In this document: positions 1 through 8,430 of the stretch, one piece after another
How the letters are laid out: each line of letters begins with the position of its first letter
Numbering within the stretch: position 1 is the first letter of the stretch
Source of the DNA: Prochloraceae cyanobacterium
GTDB taxonomy: Bacteria; Cyanobacteriota; Cyanobacteriia; Cyanobacteriales; JASJDA01
Length of the DNA: 64,000 nt
Assembly (NCBI GenBank): GCA_030065755.1
Contig: JASJDA010000003.1
Span: 27,541-91,540, forward strand
Direction of reading: 5' to 3'
Translations under genes and position numbers: made by a program
The notes under the pieces: generated by a model
The model's input: the letters and a program-made list of their open reading frames with translations, nothing else
Told to the model about the DNA's origin: nothing
The model's database searches: none

Positions 1-294
1 AAACCCCATCCCTTTGTTTTGTATAAAGCAATTTATCCCGATAAAAGCGCAGACCAATTATCTAGCGATCGATTTCAACTCGCAAATGGTCAGCAAATAG
101 CTTATATAGGAGATGCTGGTAGCGATGTCGTCGCTGCTAAAAAAGCAGGATGTATGTCGATCGGAGTTTTGACGGGTTTTGCAGAAGGGAAAGCTAGGGA
201 AAACAAAAAAAAGATGTTAGCAGATCTCGGTTGTGATGTTATTTTAGACAGCGTAGTTGAGTTACCGCAATTACTGGGAGTAAAAATCAATTGA
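1..294 (+). CDS. HAD-family hydrolase, C-terminal part (cut by window edge)
   Basis: The frame is open to the left edge, so this is the C-terminal ~97 residues of a longer protein. The first visible residues, KPHPF, match the post-core loop of HAD phosphatases that precedes the last catalytic motif. GDAGSDVVAAKKAGC gives motif IV (GDxxxD), which binds Mg2+. The tail (IGVLTGFAEGKARENKKKML) is usual for phosphoglycolate-phosphatase-like HAD-IA enzymes. The nucleophile motif DxD lies outside the window, so the substrate cannot be named. The stop codon overlaps the TTG start of the next gene (hisC-like) by 4 nt, implying co-translation. A phosphatase coupled to a HisC-type aminotransferase would suit amino-acid phosphate-ester metabolism, but that link is inference. 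Confidence 0.8.
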   Translation, partial: KPHPFVLYKAIYPDKSADQLSSDRFQLANGQQIAYIGDAGSDVVAAKKAGCMSIGVLTGFAEGKARENKKKMLADLGCDVILDSVVELPQLLGVKIN

Positions 295-1364
295 AAGAGA
301 AAATAGATAGTTTAATTAACGAAAATATCAAAGCTTTAAACCCCAAGCAAGCATTACCTAAAGCAGAAAATGCTATTTACTTGAATAAAGGGGAATTACC
401 CTATCCTCCCTCTCCTGAAGTAGTAAAGGCGATCGTCGATGCTGCTACCACTGTCAACAGATATCCAGATGTATTAGGAGGTAATTTAAGAAAAGCATTA
501 GCTGAATATACTGGCAAAAAAGTCGAACAAATTATTATCGGTAATGGTTCGGACGATTTGATTGAATTAATCATTAAAGTGTTTGTCAAACCAGGAGAAG
601 AAGTATTACTTCCAATTCCCACTTTTTTCGTGTACGGTTTGGCAACTCAAATTATTGGAGGGGTACCAGTTTTTGTCAACAGAAACGAAAATTTCGATCT
701 AGATATTGAAGCAATTATAGAGAAAGTTACACCTAAAACTAAGATTTTATTTATTGCCAATCCTAACAATCCTACTGCTAAAATTACTGCTAAAGATACT
801 ATTGTAGAAATACTCGATCGAGTCAATTGTTTGGTAGTTGTCGATGAATGTTACTATGAATTTTCTCGAAAAACTGTAGCAGATTTACTAGAAAAATATC
901 CAAATTTGATTATTTTAAGAAGCTTGTCTAAGAATTTTGGATTAGCAGGACTTAGAGTCGGCTATGGAATAGCAAGTGAAACTATTATTGACTATTGTTA
1001 TCGAGCAGCTCAACTATTTCCAGTTAATAAATTAGCATTAATTGCTGGAGAAATAGCTTTACAAAATCTAGAATATGTTCGAGAAAAAATTGCAGAAATC
1101 GATCGGGAAAAAAGCAATTTAACTAAAGAACTAGAAAAACTCGGCTTTATTGTCTGTCCGTCTGCTGCTAACTTTCTATTTGTCAGAACCAAACCTTTAG
1201 GAATAACTTCTAAAGATTTAGTAGAAGTATTGGCAAATAAAAATATCTTTGTAGCTGATTTTGGCTTAAAACAAGGATTAGATGCCTATTATTTTAGAAC
1301 AAGCGTAGGCACCCCACAAGAAAATCAAGCCTTACTGAAAGCTTTGAACCGGAGTTTAGACTAG
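291..1364 (+). CDS. hisC: HisC-type PLP aminotransferase (histidinol-phosphate aminotransferase family)
   Basis: A 357-residue fold-type I aminotransferase of normal HisC length. Motifs visible: GNGSDDLIELI (cofactor phosphate region), NPNNPTAKI (substrate/PLP loop), VVVDECYYEF (Asp contacting the pyridine N), SLSKNFGLAGLRVGYG with the Schiff-base Lys in SLSKN, and a C-terminal YFRTSVGTPQEN Arg region that binds substrate. Family role: transamination of histidinol phosphate with glutamate in histidine synthesis. The start is TTG, overlapping the upstream HAD gene's stop (TTGA), which explains the absence of an ATG. Cyanobacteria usually carry more than one HisC-like paralogue, so specificity for histidinol phosphate rather than an aromatic or threonine-phosphate substrate is not proven. 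The stop codon sits inside a 36-nt sequence repeated at 2511. Confidence 0.75.
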   Translation: MKEKIDSLINENIKALNPKQALPKAENAIYLNKGELPYPPSPEVVKAIVDAATTVNRYPDVLGGNLRKALAEYTGKKVEQIIIGNGSDDLIELIIKVFVKPGEEVLLPIPTFFVYGLATQIIGGVPVFVNRNENFDLDIEAIIEKVTPKTKILFIANPNNPTAKITAKDTIVEILDRVNCLVVVDECYYEFSRKTVADLLEKYPNLIILRSLSKNFGLAGLRVGYGIASETIIDYCYRAAQLFPVNKLALIAGEIALQNLEYVREKIAEIDREKSNLTKELEKLGFIVCPSAANFLFVRTKPLGITSKDLVEVLANKNIFVADFGLKQGLDAYYFRTSVGTPQENQALLKALNRSLD

Positions 1365-1390
1365 TACTCGGTGCAAAACTCAAACCTTTC
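1355..1390 (+). repeat. Imperfect direct repeat, left copy (flanks glycosyltransferase island)
   Basis: This stretch begins TTTAGACTAGTACTCGGTGC and continues through AAACCTTT. It recurs in the same orientation at 2511-2547 with about five differences and one indel. The left copy contains the hisC stop codon. The two copies bracket the AT-rich glycosyltransferase gene. Confidence 0.75.
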
Positions 1391-1420
1391 CCACATAAGC
1401 TTTAGGTTGCACTAGTCCAA

Positions 1421-2422
1421 TCATAGCAGCATCATGGAAATAAAATTTTCTTGAAAAAATTTATTGTTATCCTCAAACCATTTCCTAGCAGCAGTAGACT
1501 TTTTATTTTTTTCTTGTTGAGTATCTTCAATAACTTGAAAAACCTTTTTCTTTAGATCTAAAGGATCGAAATAAAACGTATCATGCAAATTTCGCTCTTT
1601 TCGCTGAATTTTAGAACACTCTACTAAATATCCTCTATCCGATTGAACTAGCTCATTCATAGGTTTACCGTTAGTTGTTACGATCGATGCACCGCAACTT
1701 AAACCTTCTACAATAAAGTGACCAAAACCTTCAGCTTCGGATAAACAAAGATGTACTCCACATCTATTCTGTAAATCTAGAACCACTTCATCGGTTACGT
1801 ATTCATCTAGTATCTCAATATTGTGACAATTTTTATAATCGCTCTTATTGACTTGACGTGCTATTACAGTAAGTTTTGGAAATTCAAAATTATTTTTCCA
1901 TAAATCTAATATCTGATTAGTTCCTCTTCGATAAGAACTCTTTCCAGCAAGATGAAGAAAATGATTATAATTTTTTCTTATTTTAGTATTTAAATTATCT
2001 TTTGATGAAAAACTTATAAACTTAGAATTACAGCCAAGATTACTAAATATTTTCTGAGCGTATTTGGTCTTGCATAAAACACAATCAATAAACTCAAGTA
2101 AATGAACATTGTTAGTTGAAAACATCTCATGATTTGGAATTAAAATATTTTTTTCTGCATACCCTAAAAATTCGGGTCTAATTTTTTCTAGAAATATATT
2201 GATTCCAAATTTACTGCCTCTAGTTTTTAGATATGTTTTGATTTTAGATGTTAGGCTTTGAGGTATACCTAATTTCTTAAAAATACGGCGTTCCGTTATT
2301 TTATAATGATTGACTTTATAAGCAGATGATTGTAACAATTGCTGTATAATTTCAGCATCTTGTTCTAAACCAGTGGTTCTATTCAGAGCAGCTTTGTAAA
2401 TCAGATTAACTGTTTTTTTCAT
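1421..2422 (-). CDS. Glycosyltransferase, GT4/group 1 type
   Basis: The C-terminal half carries a typical GT-B donor-binding signature, GVHLCLSEAEGFGHFIVEGL, with the E-x7-E arrangement (EAEGFGHFIVE) that contacts the nucleotide sugar. NGKPMNELVQ and a C-terminal RKWFEDN segment follow. Such enzymes add sugars to polysaccharide or lipid carriers at the cytoplasmic face of the membrane; acceptor and donor are unknown. The frame is open upstream to 2557, but its first 45 residues translate the flanking repeat. I therefore prefer the ATG at 2422 (MKKTVNLIYK), giving 333 residues. It is markedly more AT-rich than hisC or the Rieske gene and is enclosed by direct repeats and an orphan omega-RNA head, all suggesting acquired DNA. 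No glycan operon surrounds it. Confidence 0.7.
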   Translation of the reverse strand: MKKTVNLIYKAALNRTTGLEQDAEIIQQLLQSSAYKVNHYKITERRIFKKLGIPQSLTSKIKTYLKTRGSKFGINIFLEKIRPEFLGYAEKNILIPNHEMFSTNNVHLLEFIDCVLCKTKYAQKIFSNLGCNSKFISFSSKDNLNTKIRKNYNHFLHLAGKSSYRRGTNQILDLWKNNFEFPKLTVIARQVNKSDYKNCHNIEILDEYVTDEVVLDLQNRCGVHLCLSEAEGFGHFIVEGLSCGASIVTTNGKPMNELVQSDRGYLVECSKIQRKERNLHDTFYFDPLDLKKKVFQVIEDTQQEKNKKSTAARKWFEDNNKFFQENFISMMLL

Positions 2423-2510
2423 ATTAGGTTGAACAATTTGTTTATTTTCTTTATTATATAGATTAAACGATCGAGCAAAAACAGCAAAAAAAAGTTGGAT
2501 AATACTTTGG

Positions 2511-2547
2511 TTTAGATTAGTACTCGGTGCGAAATCCAAAACCTTTA
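2511..2547 (+). repeat. Imperfect direct repeat, right copy
   Basis: The partner of 1355-1390; it begins TTTAGATTAGTACTCGGTGC and ends AAAACCTTTA. It directly abuts the IscB-type omega-RNA head that starts at 2550. Confidence 0.75.
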
Positions 2548-2549
2548 CA

Positions 2550-2590
2550 GTCAGCACCCCGCACTAAAGTGACGGGGTTTCATGCCTCAA
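2550..2590 (+). ncRNA. Orphan IscB omega-RNA (HEARO) 5' head, no adjacent iscB
   Basis: The 37 nt from 2550 to 2586 match the start of the IscB-linked RNA at 62295-62331 with only two differences. They form the same hairpin: CCCCG and CACT pair with AGTG and CGGGG around one bulged A. After about 2590 the two sequences diverge, and no IscB reading frame follows; the next gene is the oppositely oriented Rieske gene ending at 2655. HEARO-type RNAs without an ORF are known, so this may be a relic, a minimal mobile unit or a solo guide RNA. Calling it a functional RNA would be speculative. Confidence 0.5.
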
Positions 2591-2654
2591 AACTTTAATT
2601 AGGTGAGACACCTTACTGCAAATGATTTGAAGAGGTTATGGGGTGTTGTGACCT

Positions 2655-3710
2655 CTAACGATCCCAATTTTCGAGATAGTTCATAGCTAATTCAGCAGGT
2701 GTATCATTTTTGAGTGTAATCTTTTTATTAAAAGTCGCATAAAGATTATTTAATATCGATACATCTTCAAAAATGAACCGATCGCGGAATTTGTTTGCCT
2801 TTTCGGGAATGTTGAGAAGTTTTTGCCACCAGGCAAATTCAAAATCCAAATAACTATTTAGAGAAACATTAGTTTTTTCTGGCGATTCTGGATACATAGA
2901 AACAACTCCTACAACAAGTTGTCCTTTGAAATCTAAAGTAGCAACTGTCAAACTTGGTAAAAATGAATTTAAACATTGAACCATTACGTCTTCAAGTAAT
3001 AGATTATTTTGATTTCTTTTGGCATCTCGATCGTTCCTTTTATACTGAGTAAGTTGCCAAGAAATTTTATTCTCATTCTGAACTAGATTATCAATTTTGA
3101 TTTCTTTTGTAAGAAAGGTATCTCGATGAGTCCCAGCAAAATGTTCCCCATCGTGTAGATTCCATATAGGTTGGAGAATATTACAGTTAACTGATTCAGA
3201 ATGAAAATAAATATGGTTGAGTTTGTTCAGATGCAATTGGGAATGAGATTGAGTTAAAAAAGGAACATTACTATAATCTGGAATAGGTAGTAATGGTTCA
3301 ATTGGTTCGGAAACTAATTTTCCTTCACTTTCTTTCCAATGAAGGCCATAAGTCCAAACTAAACCGTCAATAACTTGTAAAGGTAAAACTTGTTGTATTG
3401 CTTGACTGGAAAGATTTCCTTCTACAATTACTTTCCCATCGCCTAAAAATTGGACTTTATTACCGTGATAAGGACAAGCCAAACAACTTTTTCCTTTAAA
3501 CTCTAAAATGTAACCGCCTTCAGCTAGATTGGCTCCAGCATGAGGACAGATATTATCTAAAGCATTTAAATTACCTTCTTCATCTTTCCAAATTACATAA
3601 TCGTGACCCAGAAGAGTAATTAATTTGGGTTTATTAATTTCAAAACTGTCATATCTACCCAAACACCAAGGCGCGCCTTCATACATTTGTGTTTTAGTTT
3701 CAACTTTCAT
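2655..3710 (-). CDS. Rieske non-heme iron oxygenase (ring-hydroxylating type alpha subunit)
   Basis: 351 residues with an N-terminal Rieske [2Fe-2S] domain. CPHAGANLAEG supplies the first Cys-x-His pair and CLACPYHG the second Cys-x2-His. The catalytic domain has NLHDGEHFAGTHRDTF, consistent with the two histidines of the mononuclear Fe(II) site. Family role: NAD(P)H-driven hydroxylation, demethylation or ring opening of an aromatic or other hydrophobic substrate, using an external reductase that is not encoded nearby. The cyanobacterial relatives include pigment-catabolic enzymes, but the substrate cannot be read from sequence. An AraC-type regulator lies 96 bp upstream on the same strand, so the pair is probably co-regulated or co-transcribed. 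Confidence 0.85.
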   Translation of the reverse strand: MKVETKTQMYEGAPWCLGRYDSFEINKPKLITLLGHDYVIWKDEEGNLNALDNICPHAGANLAEGGYILEFKGKSCLACPYHGNKVQFLGDGKVIVEGNLSSQAIQQVLPLQVIDGLVWTYGLHWKESEGKLVSEPIEPLLPIPDYSNVPFLTQSHSQLHLNKLNHIYFHSESVNCNILQPIWNLHDGEHFAGTHRDTFLTKEIKIDNLVQNENKISWQLTQYKRNDRDAKRNQNNLLLEDVMVQCLNSFLPSLTVATLDFKGQLVVGVVSMYPESPEKTNVSLNSYLDFEFAWWQKLLNIPEKANKFRDRFIFEDVSILNNLYATFNKKITLKNDTPAELAMNYLENWDR

Positions 3711-3806
3711 TGTGGCTGTTACTCTCTTTGTATTTTTCTAATGACCAGTATGAAAAGTTTGCCGAGTAACTAGCTTGTACATTTTTGCTATTTTTGGATA
3801 TTCTTG

Positions 3807-4739
3807 CTATTTATTAAACTGTTTTGAAAAAGTTTTAGGCGTAATACCCACTAGACGCTTGAAATAACGATGAAGATGACTTCGATCTACAAAACCCACT
3901 TCCATTGCTATATCATCTATGGATAATTTTCCCTGTTTTAATAAATCCTTAGCTCGATCGATACGACAGCGAATCACATATTGATGGGGGGTAATACCTG
4001 TAGTTTCCTTAAAAAGCCGAGAAAAATAATGGGGGCTCATTTGCACGACATTAGCTAATTCCTTTAAGCTTAAGTCGCGATCGAGATGAACGTAAATATA
4101 ATCTATTACATGTCGTAATTTATATTGAGGCAGTTTTCCTGCTACACATTCAGAGGAATTGCCAGGAACAGAATAATGTTCTATTAAATGGACGATGAGT
4201 GTATTAACTAAAGTCTCTGCATAAAGACGACTGGTAGAACCACCTTTCGATAAAGCAGATTTAAGTGCGACTCCGATTTGGTAAACGAGTGGATCGGGAG
4301 TCGCAAACTGCGGTAAAAGTTCAATGCGATCGGGATCGACTACTTCGTGAATAGTTTGAGCAAAAGATGTAGGTTCGATCGCGATCGTGACTGCGCTACC
4401 TTCGCGATCCCATACTGCTTGATGAGTTGTGTTAGCAGGGACAATAATAATATCTCCTCGAACATTTTGTTCTTGCACCAAACGTCCGTCGATTTTTCTT
4501 TCTGTTTGCGCGAGTGATGAAGGTATATCGGTCAAAATTGCTATGCAATGTTGTTTTGCCGAAGTCTTAGGCATTTCAAATGGAGGCTGTCGATCGTAAG
4601 CAATACCGAGATCTTCCCAGCCAACAGATATGCTAGAAACAAGAGGAGATCGCCTATAAATACGTTTATAACCTTCTTCTTTCTCTTTAGTAAAATCTAT
4701 TTGTTTTAAAGTTTTTAATTCTTCCATTACTGTTTTCAC
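3807..4739 (-). CDS. AraC-family transcriptional regulator
   Basis: 310 residues. The C-terminal ~100 residues hold the double helix-turn-helix of the AraC/XylS family. The first HTH lies around LKELANVVQMSPHYFSRLFK; the second has IDDIAMEVGFVDRSHLHRYF followed by the family signature GITPKTF. The N-terminal part (residues ~40-200) is an effector domain without an obvious sugar-binding cupin signature. It sits upstream of the Rieske oxygenase on the same strand and is the natural candidate for its regulator, possibly responding to the oxygenase substrate; this is inference from position only. The region upstream of its start is occupied by a dispersed repeat (4747-4855). Confidence 0.9.
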   Translation of the reverse strand: MKTVMEELKTLKQIDFTKEKEEGYKRIYRRSPLVSSISVGWEDLGIAYDRQPPFEMPKTSAKQHCIAILTDIPSSLAQTERKIDGRLVQEQNVRGDIIIVPANTTHQAVWDREGSAVTIAIEPTSFAQTIHEVVDPDRIELLPQFATPDPLVYQIGVALKSALSKGGSTSRLYAETLVNTLIVHLIEHYSVPGNSSECVAGKLPQYKLRHVIDYIYVHLDRDLSLKELANVVQMSPHYFSRLFKETTGITPHQYVIRCRIDRAKDLLKQGKLSIDDIAMEVGFVDRSHLHRYFKRLVGITPKTFSKQFNK

Positions 4740-4746
4740 AAATAAT

Positions 4747-4855
4747 AAAGGATGACAAATGAAGGATGAATTTTTTGGGTTTAAGCTCCTTGCTAATGTT
4801 TTAGATATTAACGAGGTCTAAATCCTTATCCGTCATCCTTTTACTTTCATCCTTA
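4747..4855. repeat. MITE-like dispersed repeat with AAGGATGA / TCATCCTT ends
   Basis: Left end AAAGGATGAC...GAAGGATGAA, right end GTCATCCTTTT...TTTCATCCTT, so the ends form inverted repeats about 110 bp apart. The interior has TTGGGTTTAAGCTCC. A similar unit of about 128 bp lies at 21638-21766. No coding capacity. Confidence 0.55.
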
Positions 4856-4888
4856 CCTTTTTTTAAAGCTAGCTAACTTTCTCCAGTT

Positions 4889-5959
4889 CTATTGTGGTTT
4901 GGCGATATCTCCCACTTGGAATGTAGAATTTGAAGATACGATCGTGCCTTCGCTAGATTTGCTGTCTACGTCGGTCAACTTAATCTCGCCAATTTTTTCA
5001 GTTACTTCCCTAATTACTTCACCTGTCTCGGGATCTTTTACTTGGCGAACAACTCTCTCAATTGATACTTTCATTCCGACTCGGAAACCATCTGAGGAGC
5101 CTTTATTGATAATAACTTGAGTGCCAGCAATGTCTGCAACTAATGCTTTGACGTTACTCGATATTGTGCGAGGACTATTTCTTAAACCTCTAGGGGAAGC
5201 AGCAGTATTTTGATAGCGAGAGTTTAGCTGAGTCACGACCTGGTCGATCGCTTTTTCGGTTGCTGTAGCAAGTAATTTATCCGCATCGATACTGTCAGAA
5301 CTTCCACTAAATCCGTAAACGCTTATGCTACCTCGATCCGAGTCTTTAGCTTCTCCTTTTCCTTCAGCCACCATCAGAATCTCTCCAGTGGTTGTATCAA
5401 CTACCCTGACGTTTAATCTAACGTTAGCTTGCGTGCTGTTAGACGAACCTCCATATCCCCAAACGCTAAATCCTTCTCGTTTGGTATCGGCATCAAATTC
5501 AGTAACAGAGCCGATTATTATCATTTTTACACCCAACAGCTTGCCAATCTGAGCTGCTGTACTCGCATCGACTCTTCCAGAAGCGCCTAAATTTTGCTCA
5601 GTGAGAACGGCTTCAATTTTACTGCGTTCAATTACTCTATACAGACCGCTTTGCACTAACTTGTTGGTGAGGATATCGCTGACTCCCCTCGATCCTCGCC
5701 TAATTGAGCCAGGACTGCTAATACTGCTAAAGTCAAAGTCTAATACAGCAATTCTCGGTCTTCCTTGTTTGCTTTGAATTTTGCTATTGTCTGGCGAATT
5801 CTTGTGCAAAGCACCAGCTAAATTAAGATCGGAATCTAGCTCTTTGGCTTTGACTGGTTCGTTATAGGCGATCGGTAAGGTAAATAGTACAGCTGTAGCG
5901 CTAAAACAAATTCTATATAGCAGTGACGAGTTTTTATTTCGATCGCTTCTATAGTTCAT
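4889..5959 (-). CDS. CsgG/FlgT-like secreted or envelope protein
   Basis: 356 residues. Residues 1-38 look like a signal peptide (basic Lys/Arg stretch, then a hydrophobic segment ending near VKAKE). The middle domain (~70-240) has the CsgG-type pattern RIAVLDFDFSS, ISDILTNKL-like GVSDILTNKLVQSG, YRVIERSKIEAVLTEQ and GKLLGVKMIIIGSVTEFD. The C-terminal ~90 residues (VIINKGSSDGFRVGMKVSIE ... GEIKLTDVDSKSSEGTI) resemble the C-terminal domain of FlgT-like proteins. CsgG relatives form or assist outer-membrane secretion channels, but many cyanobacterial members are soluble periplasmic proteins of unknown role. No curli subunit genes are nearby, so a curli role should not be assumed. Monocistronic by spacing. 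Confidence 0.7.
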   Translation of the reverse strand: MNYRSDRNKNSSLLYRICFSATAVLFTLPIAYNEPVKAKELDSDLNLAGALHKNSPDNSKIQSKQGRPRIAVLDFDFSSISSPGSIRRGSRGVSDILTNKLVQSGLYRVIERSKIEAVLTEQNLGASGRVDASTAAQIGKLLGVKMIIIGSVTEFDADTKREGFSVWGYGGSSNSTQANVRLNVRVVDTTTGEILMVAEGKGEAKDSDRGSISVYGFSGSSDSIDADKLLATATEKAIDQVVTQLNSRYQNTAASPRGLRNSPRTISSNVKALVADIAGTQVIINKGSSDGFRVGMKVSIERVVRQVKDPETGEVIREVTEKIGEIKLTDVDSKSSEGTIVSSNSTFQVGDIAKPQ

Positions 5960-6086
5960 TATTTCTAGTATCTCCTCTGCGAATCTTCGATTTATAATTA
6001 CAAAAGTACTACTAAGATTTTACTTTTTTTTAACATATCTAATAATTTTACTAATTTTTTTCAGGGAAAAGTCAAGTTTTATTTTA

Positions 6087-7586
6087 TTATTTTGATTTTA
6101 AAGTTAAATAATTATTAGAAACCGAAGAAGAGGTCAGGGGAAAAGTCACGGTGAAAGTGCTTCCAACTCCCTGCTGAGAACGTAGAGAAATACTGCCCCC
6201 CATTCCTTCAACTAGGGTTTTAACAATTGAAAGACCCAAACCAGTACCCCCAGTAGCGCGAGAGCGATCGTCGTCAACGCGATAAAAACGCTCGAAAATA
6301 CGAGCTTGTTGTGCTAAGGGAATGCCAATACCGCGATCGCTAACTTGAATGGCAACTTTTGCTCCTTGCCGAGCTAATTTGACCGTAACTGGCTCTCGAT
6401 CGTCGGAGTATTTAACAGCATTGTCAATTAAATTGAGCAGTACTTGTTTGAGGCGATTTATATCTGCTTTGACAATCATCGTCTTAGAACTAGATTTCAC
6501 GTTGACAGTACGATTGCAATATTCTCTCGCCATCCCTACTATTTCTTCGATGAAATCGTTGAGTACGATAGCCTCTATCTGAAAGTGCATCCTACCACTA
6601 TCTACTCTTGCTAAATCTAATAAATCTTGCATTAATTGGATAGTGCGATTGGCTTCTGAAGATGCTATTTCCAGTGCTTCCCGTTGAGGTTGTGTCAAGT
6701 TATGACCTCGGCGCAAAGTACTTTGTAAATAGCCAGAAACAATAGTTAGGGGAGTGCGTAATTCGTGGGAAACATTGCTGAGTAATTGCTGTTGGTGTTC
6801 CCAAGCATCCGAGAGACGAACTAACATTTTCTCGAAGGTTTGTGCCAATTCCTTAACCTCGCTAGGAGGATTTTCTAAGTCTATGTGCGCTTCTTTGAGA
6901 TCTTCAGCGGAAATTTTTTCTGTTAGTTTAGAAATCCTCTGCAAAGGTTGAAGAGATCTCCCCACGTAAATGGCGAGCGCCACTGTTATTCCTGCAATTG
7001 ACAGCAAGCTGGCTATACTCAAATTGCGTATCAGGCGCAAAAACATGGTTTGATCGCCAGTGATATCCTGAGCGATATAAAATTTCCCCAGCCTATTTCC
7101 TTTGACCTCTAGAGGAGTAGCGCAGAGCAACCAGTAGCGTCCTTCAACTTGCTTTATTTCGGGAATTGGGGGGACTTGTGTCAGGCTTAATAGATCCCTA
7201 CCTTTAATCCCCATTTCAATGGGATCCGATTGAGCGAGAACAATACCATCTTGATTTTTTATCCACAGTAAAATGTTAGCGGTAGTCCGGCGATCGATGG
7301 CTTTTTGCATCGCATTTGGAAGCAAAACCATATCGCTGTAGATTTCTACATCGTGGGGGAAGCGATCGGCAATGTATTGAATATTTTGCTTGTGAGTAAC
7401 AACTAGAATATTTTGCATCCTCAAACTCGTCCAGATGGCAACACCTCCTAGTCCGAGTGCTGAAAGGGTAACAACACCAACCGTTAACCTCATTCGTAAA
7501 GAAGACGGATCGATCTGCTTTTTAAATTCACTTATTTTTTTACGCAGATGCGTGAAGAATTTCATAATATTTTTGTTAGATGCCAT
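6087..7586 (-). CDS. Membrane sensor histidine kinase (HAMP-HisKA-HATPase)
   Basis: 499 residues. TM1 spans about residues 32-52 (TVGVVTLSALGLGGVAIW) and TM2 about 186-206, enclosing a periplasmic sensor loop of ~130 residues. A HAMP linker with the PLQRISKLTEKIS segment follows. The H-box is NVSHELRTPLTIVSGYL (phosphoacceptor His). ATP-binding boxes: N (LLNLIDNAVKYS), G1 (DRGIGIP), F (FERFYRVD) and G2 (GTGLGLSIVK). No response regulator is adjacent, so it is an orphan kinase. Its ATG follows the upstream cupin gene's TAA with no gap, so translation is probably coupled. An alternative start is the internal Met at 7565. The signal sensed is unknown. Confidence 0.92.
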   Translation of the reverse strand: MASNKNIMKFFTHLRKKISEFKKQIDPSSLRMRLTVGVVTLSALGLGGVAIWTSLRMQNILVVTHKQNIQYIADRFPHDVEIYSDMVLLPNAMQKAIDRRTTANILLWIKNQDGIVLAQSDPIEMGIKGRDLLSLTQVPPIPEIKQVEGRYWLLCATPLEVKGNRLGKFYIAQDITGDQTMFLRLIRNLSIASLLSIAGITVALAIYVGRSLQPLQRISKLTEKISAEDLKEAHIDLENPPSEVKELAQTFEKMLVRLSDAWEHQQQLLSNVSHELRTPLTIVSGYLQSTLRRGHNLTQPQREALEIASSEANRTIQLMQDLLDLARVDSGRMHFQIEAIVLNDFIEEIVGMAREYCNRTVNVKSSSKTMIVKADINRLKQVLLNLIDNAVKYSDDREPVTVKLARQGAKVAIQVSDRGIGIPLAQQARIFERFYRVDDDRSRATGGTGLGLSIVKTLVEGMGGSISLRSQQGVGSTFTVTFPLTSSSVSNNYLTLKSK

Positions 7587-8198
7587 TTAAAAATTTTTGG
7601 CGCTATGATTTTGTATATCGAATTCAAATCGTTGTTGGTAATTTGTTTCGCCGTAAAGATTAAAACTAATAGTCGGTTCTTCTGATATTGCTTCTACACT
7701 GTGAATAGCATCGGCAGTAAAGCTAATAATATCTCCTGGCAGGAGAATTTTTTCTCCAACTTTTTCAATGCGATCTCGATTTTCACGATCGCCACTGCGC
7801 TGCCAAAAAGTATTTTTTTCTTCGCCACTAATTAATGCTACTACTCCCCAGGTAGCGTGATTGTGTATGGGAGAGACTTTTTTTGGTTCCCAGACTACAG
7901 TTTGTACGGTTAAAGGAAAATCGATCTCGTCATATAGCATTAAAACCGACCAACCTGTTTCGGGATTGGGTTCTCGATATTCACCTTGCAGCCAGTAGGA
8001 ACTGGTAAGTAAGCGACGCACTAGGGGACGAATTGCTTCGAGACGCTGGCGATCGTCTTCAACTGTCTCGATAATATCTTCTAAGTCAGTGAGGAAGCGA
8101 TAGAGTCGATATGGTTTTTCTGACCATTCCCAGTTATTTGGTATCTCACAAGCAATACAGCTACCGTCATCTTGCACTAACCAATCCGTATTCTCCAT
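7587..8198 (-). CDS. Cysteine dioxygenase-family cupin
   Basis: 203 residues. The cupin metal motif PIHNHATWGVVALISGEEK has the H-x-H of the 3-His Fe(II) site. The third ligand lies in the second motif, LLPGDIISFTADAIHSVEAI (His in AIHSV). This is the pattern of type I cysteine dioxygenase / thiol dioxygenase proteins, which add O2 to a thiol to give a sulfinate. Substrate specificity (cysteine, mercaptopropionate or other) cannot be assigned. The stop codon directly abuts the ATG of the downstream histidine kinase, so the two are very probably one transcription unit; a link between thiol or sulfur status and signalling is a hypothesis from position. Confidence 0.75.
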   Translation of the reverse strand: MENTDWLVQDDGSCIACEIPNNWEWSEKPYRLYRFLTDLEDIIETVEDDRQRLEAIRPLVRRLLTSSYWLQGEYREPNPETGWSVLMLYDEIDFPLTVQTVVWEPKKVSPIHNHATWGVVALISGEEKNTFWQRSGDRENRDRIEKVGEKILLPGDIISFTADAIHSVEAISEEPTISFNLYGETNYQQRFEFDIQNHSAKNF

Positions 8199-8430
8199 TA
8201 TCGATCGCCCCTAGCTCAATTTTTGTTGCCTCAATCTTAATTTAGTAGAAAAACATCTGTTTGAGATGATTTTTACCCTAGCTGCACCTAAATTTTTCCT
8301 GAGAAAATAAAGTTTTTAGCCGCGATCGCCTTTTTTAGTCTTAAATATTTTTTAGTCGGTTCTCAGTGAAAACTCAGTTTAATCTCGTTAAATTAAATAT
8401 TAGATATCAATTTCTATTTGAGAGATAAAT

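Noticed and set aside
4889-5959. CsgG-like protein as part of a curli system
   Set aside because: No CsgA/B subunits or CsgE/F partners nearby, and many CsgG-domain proteins in cyanobacteria are unrelated to curli.
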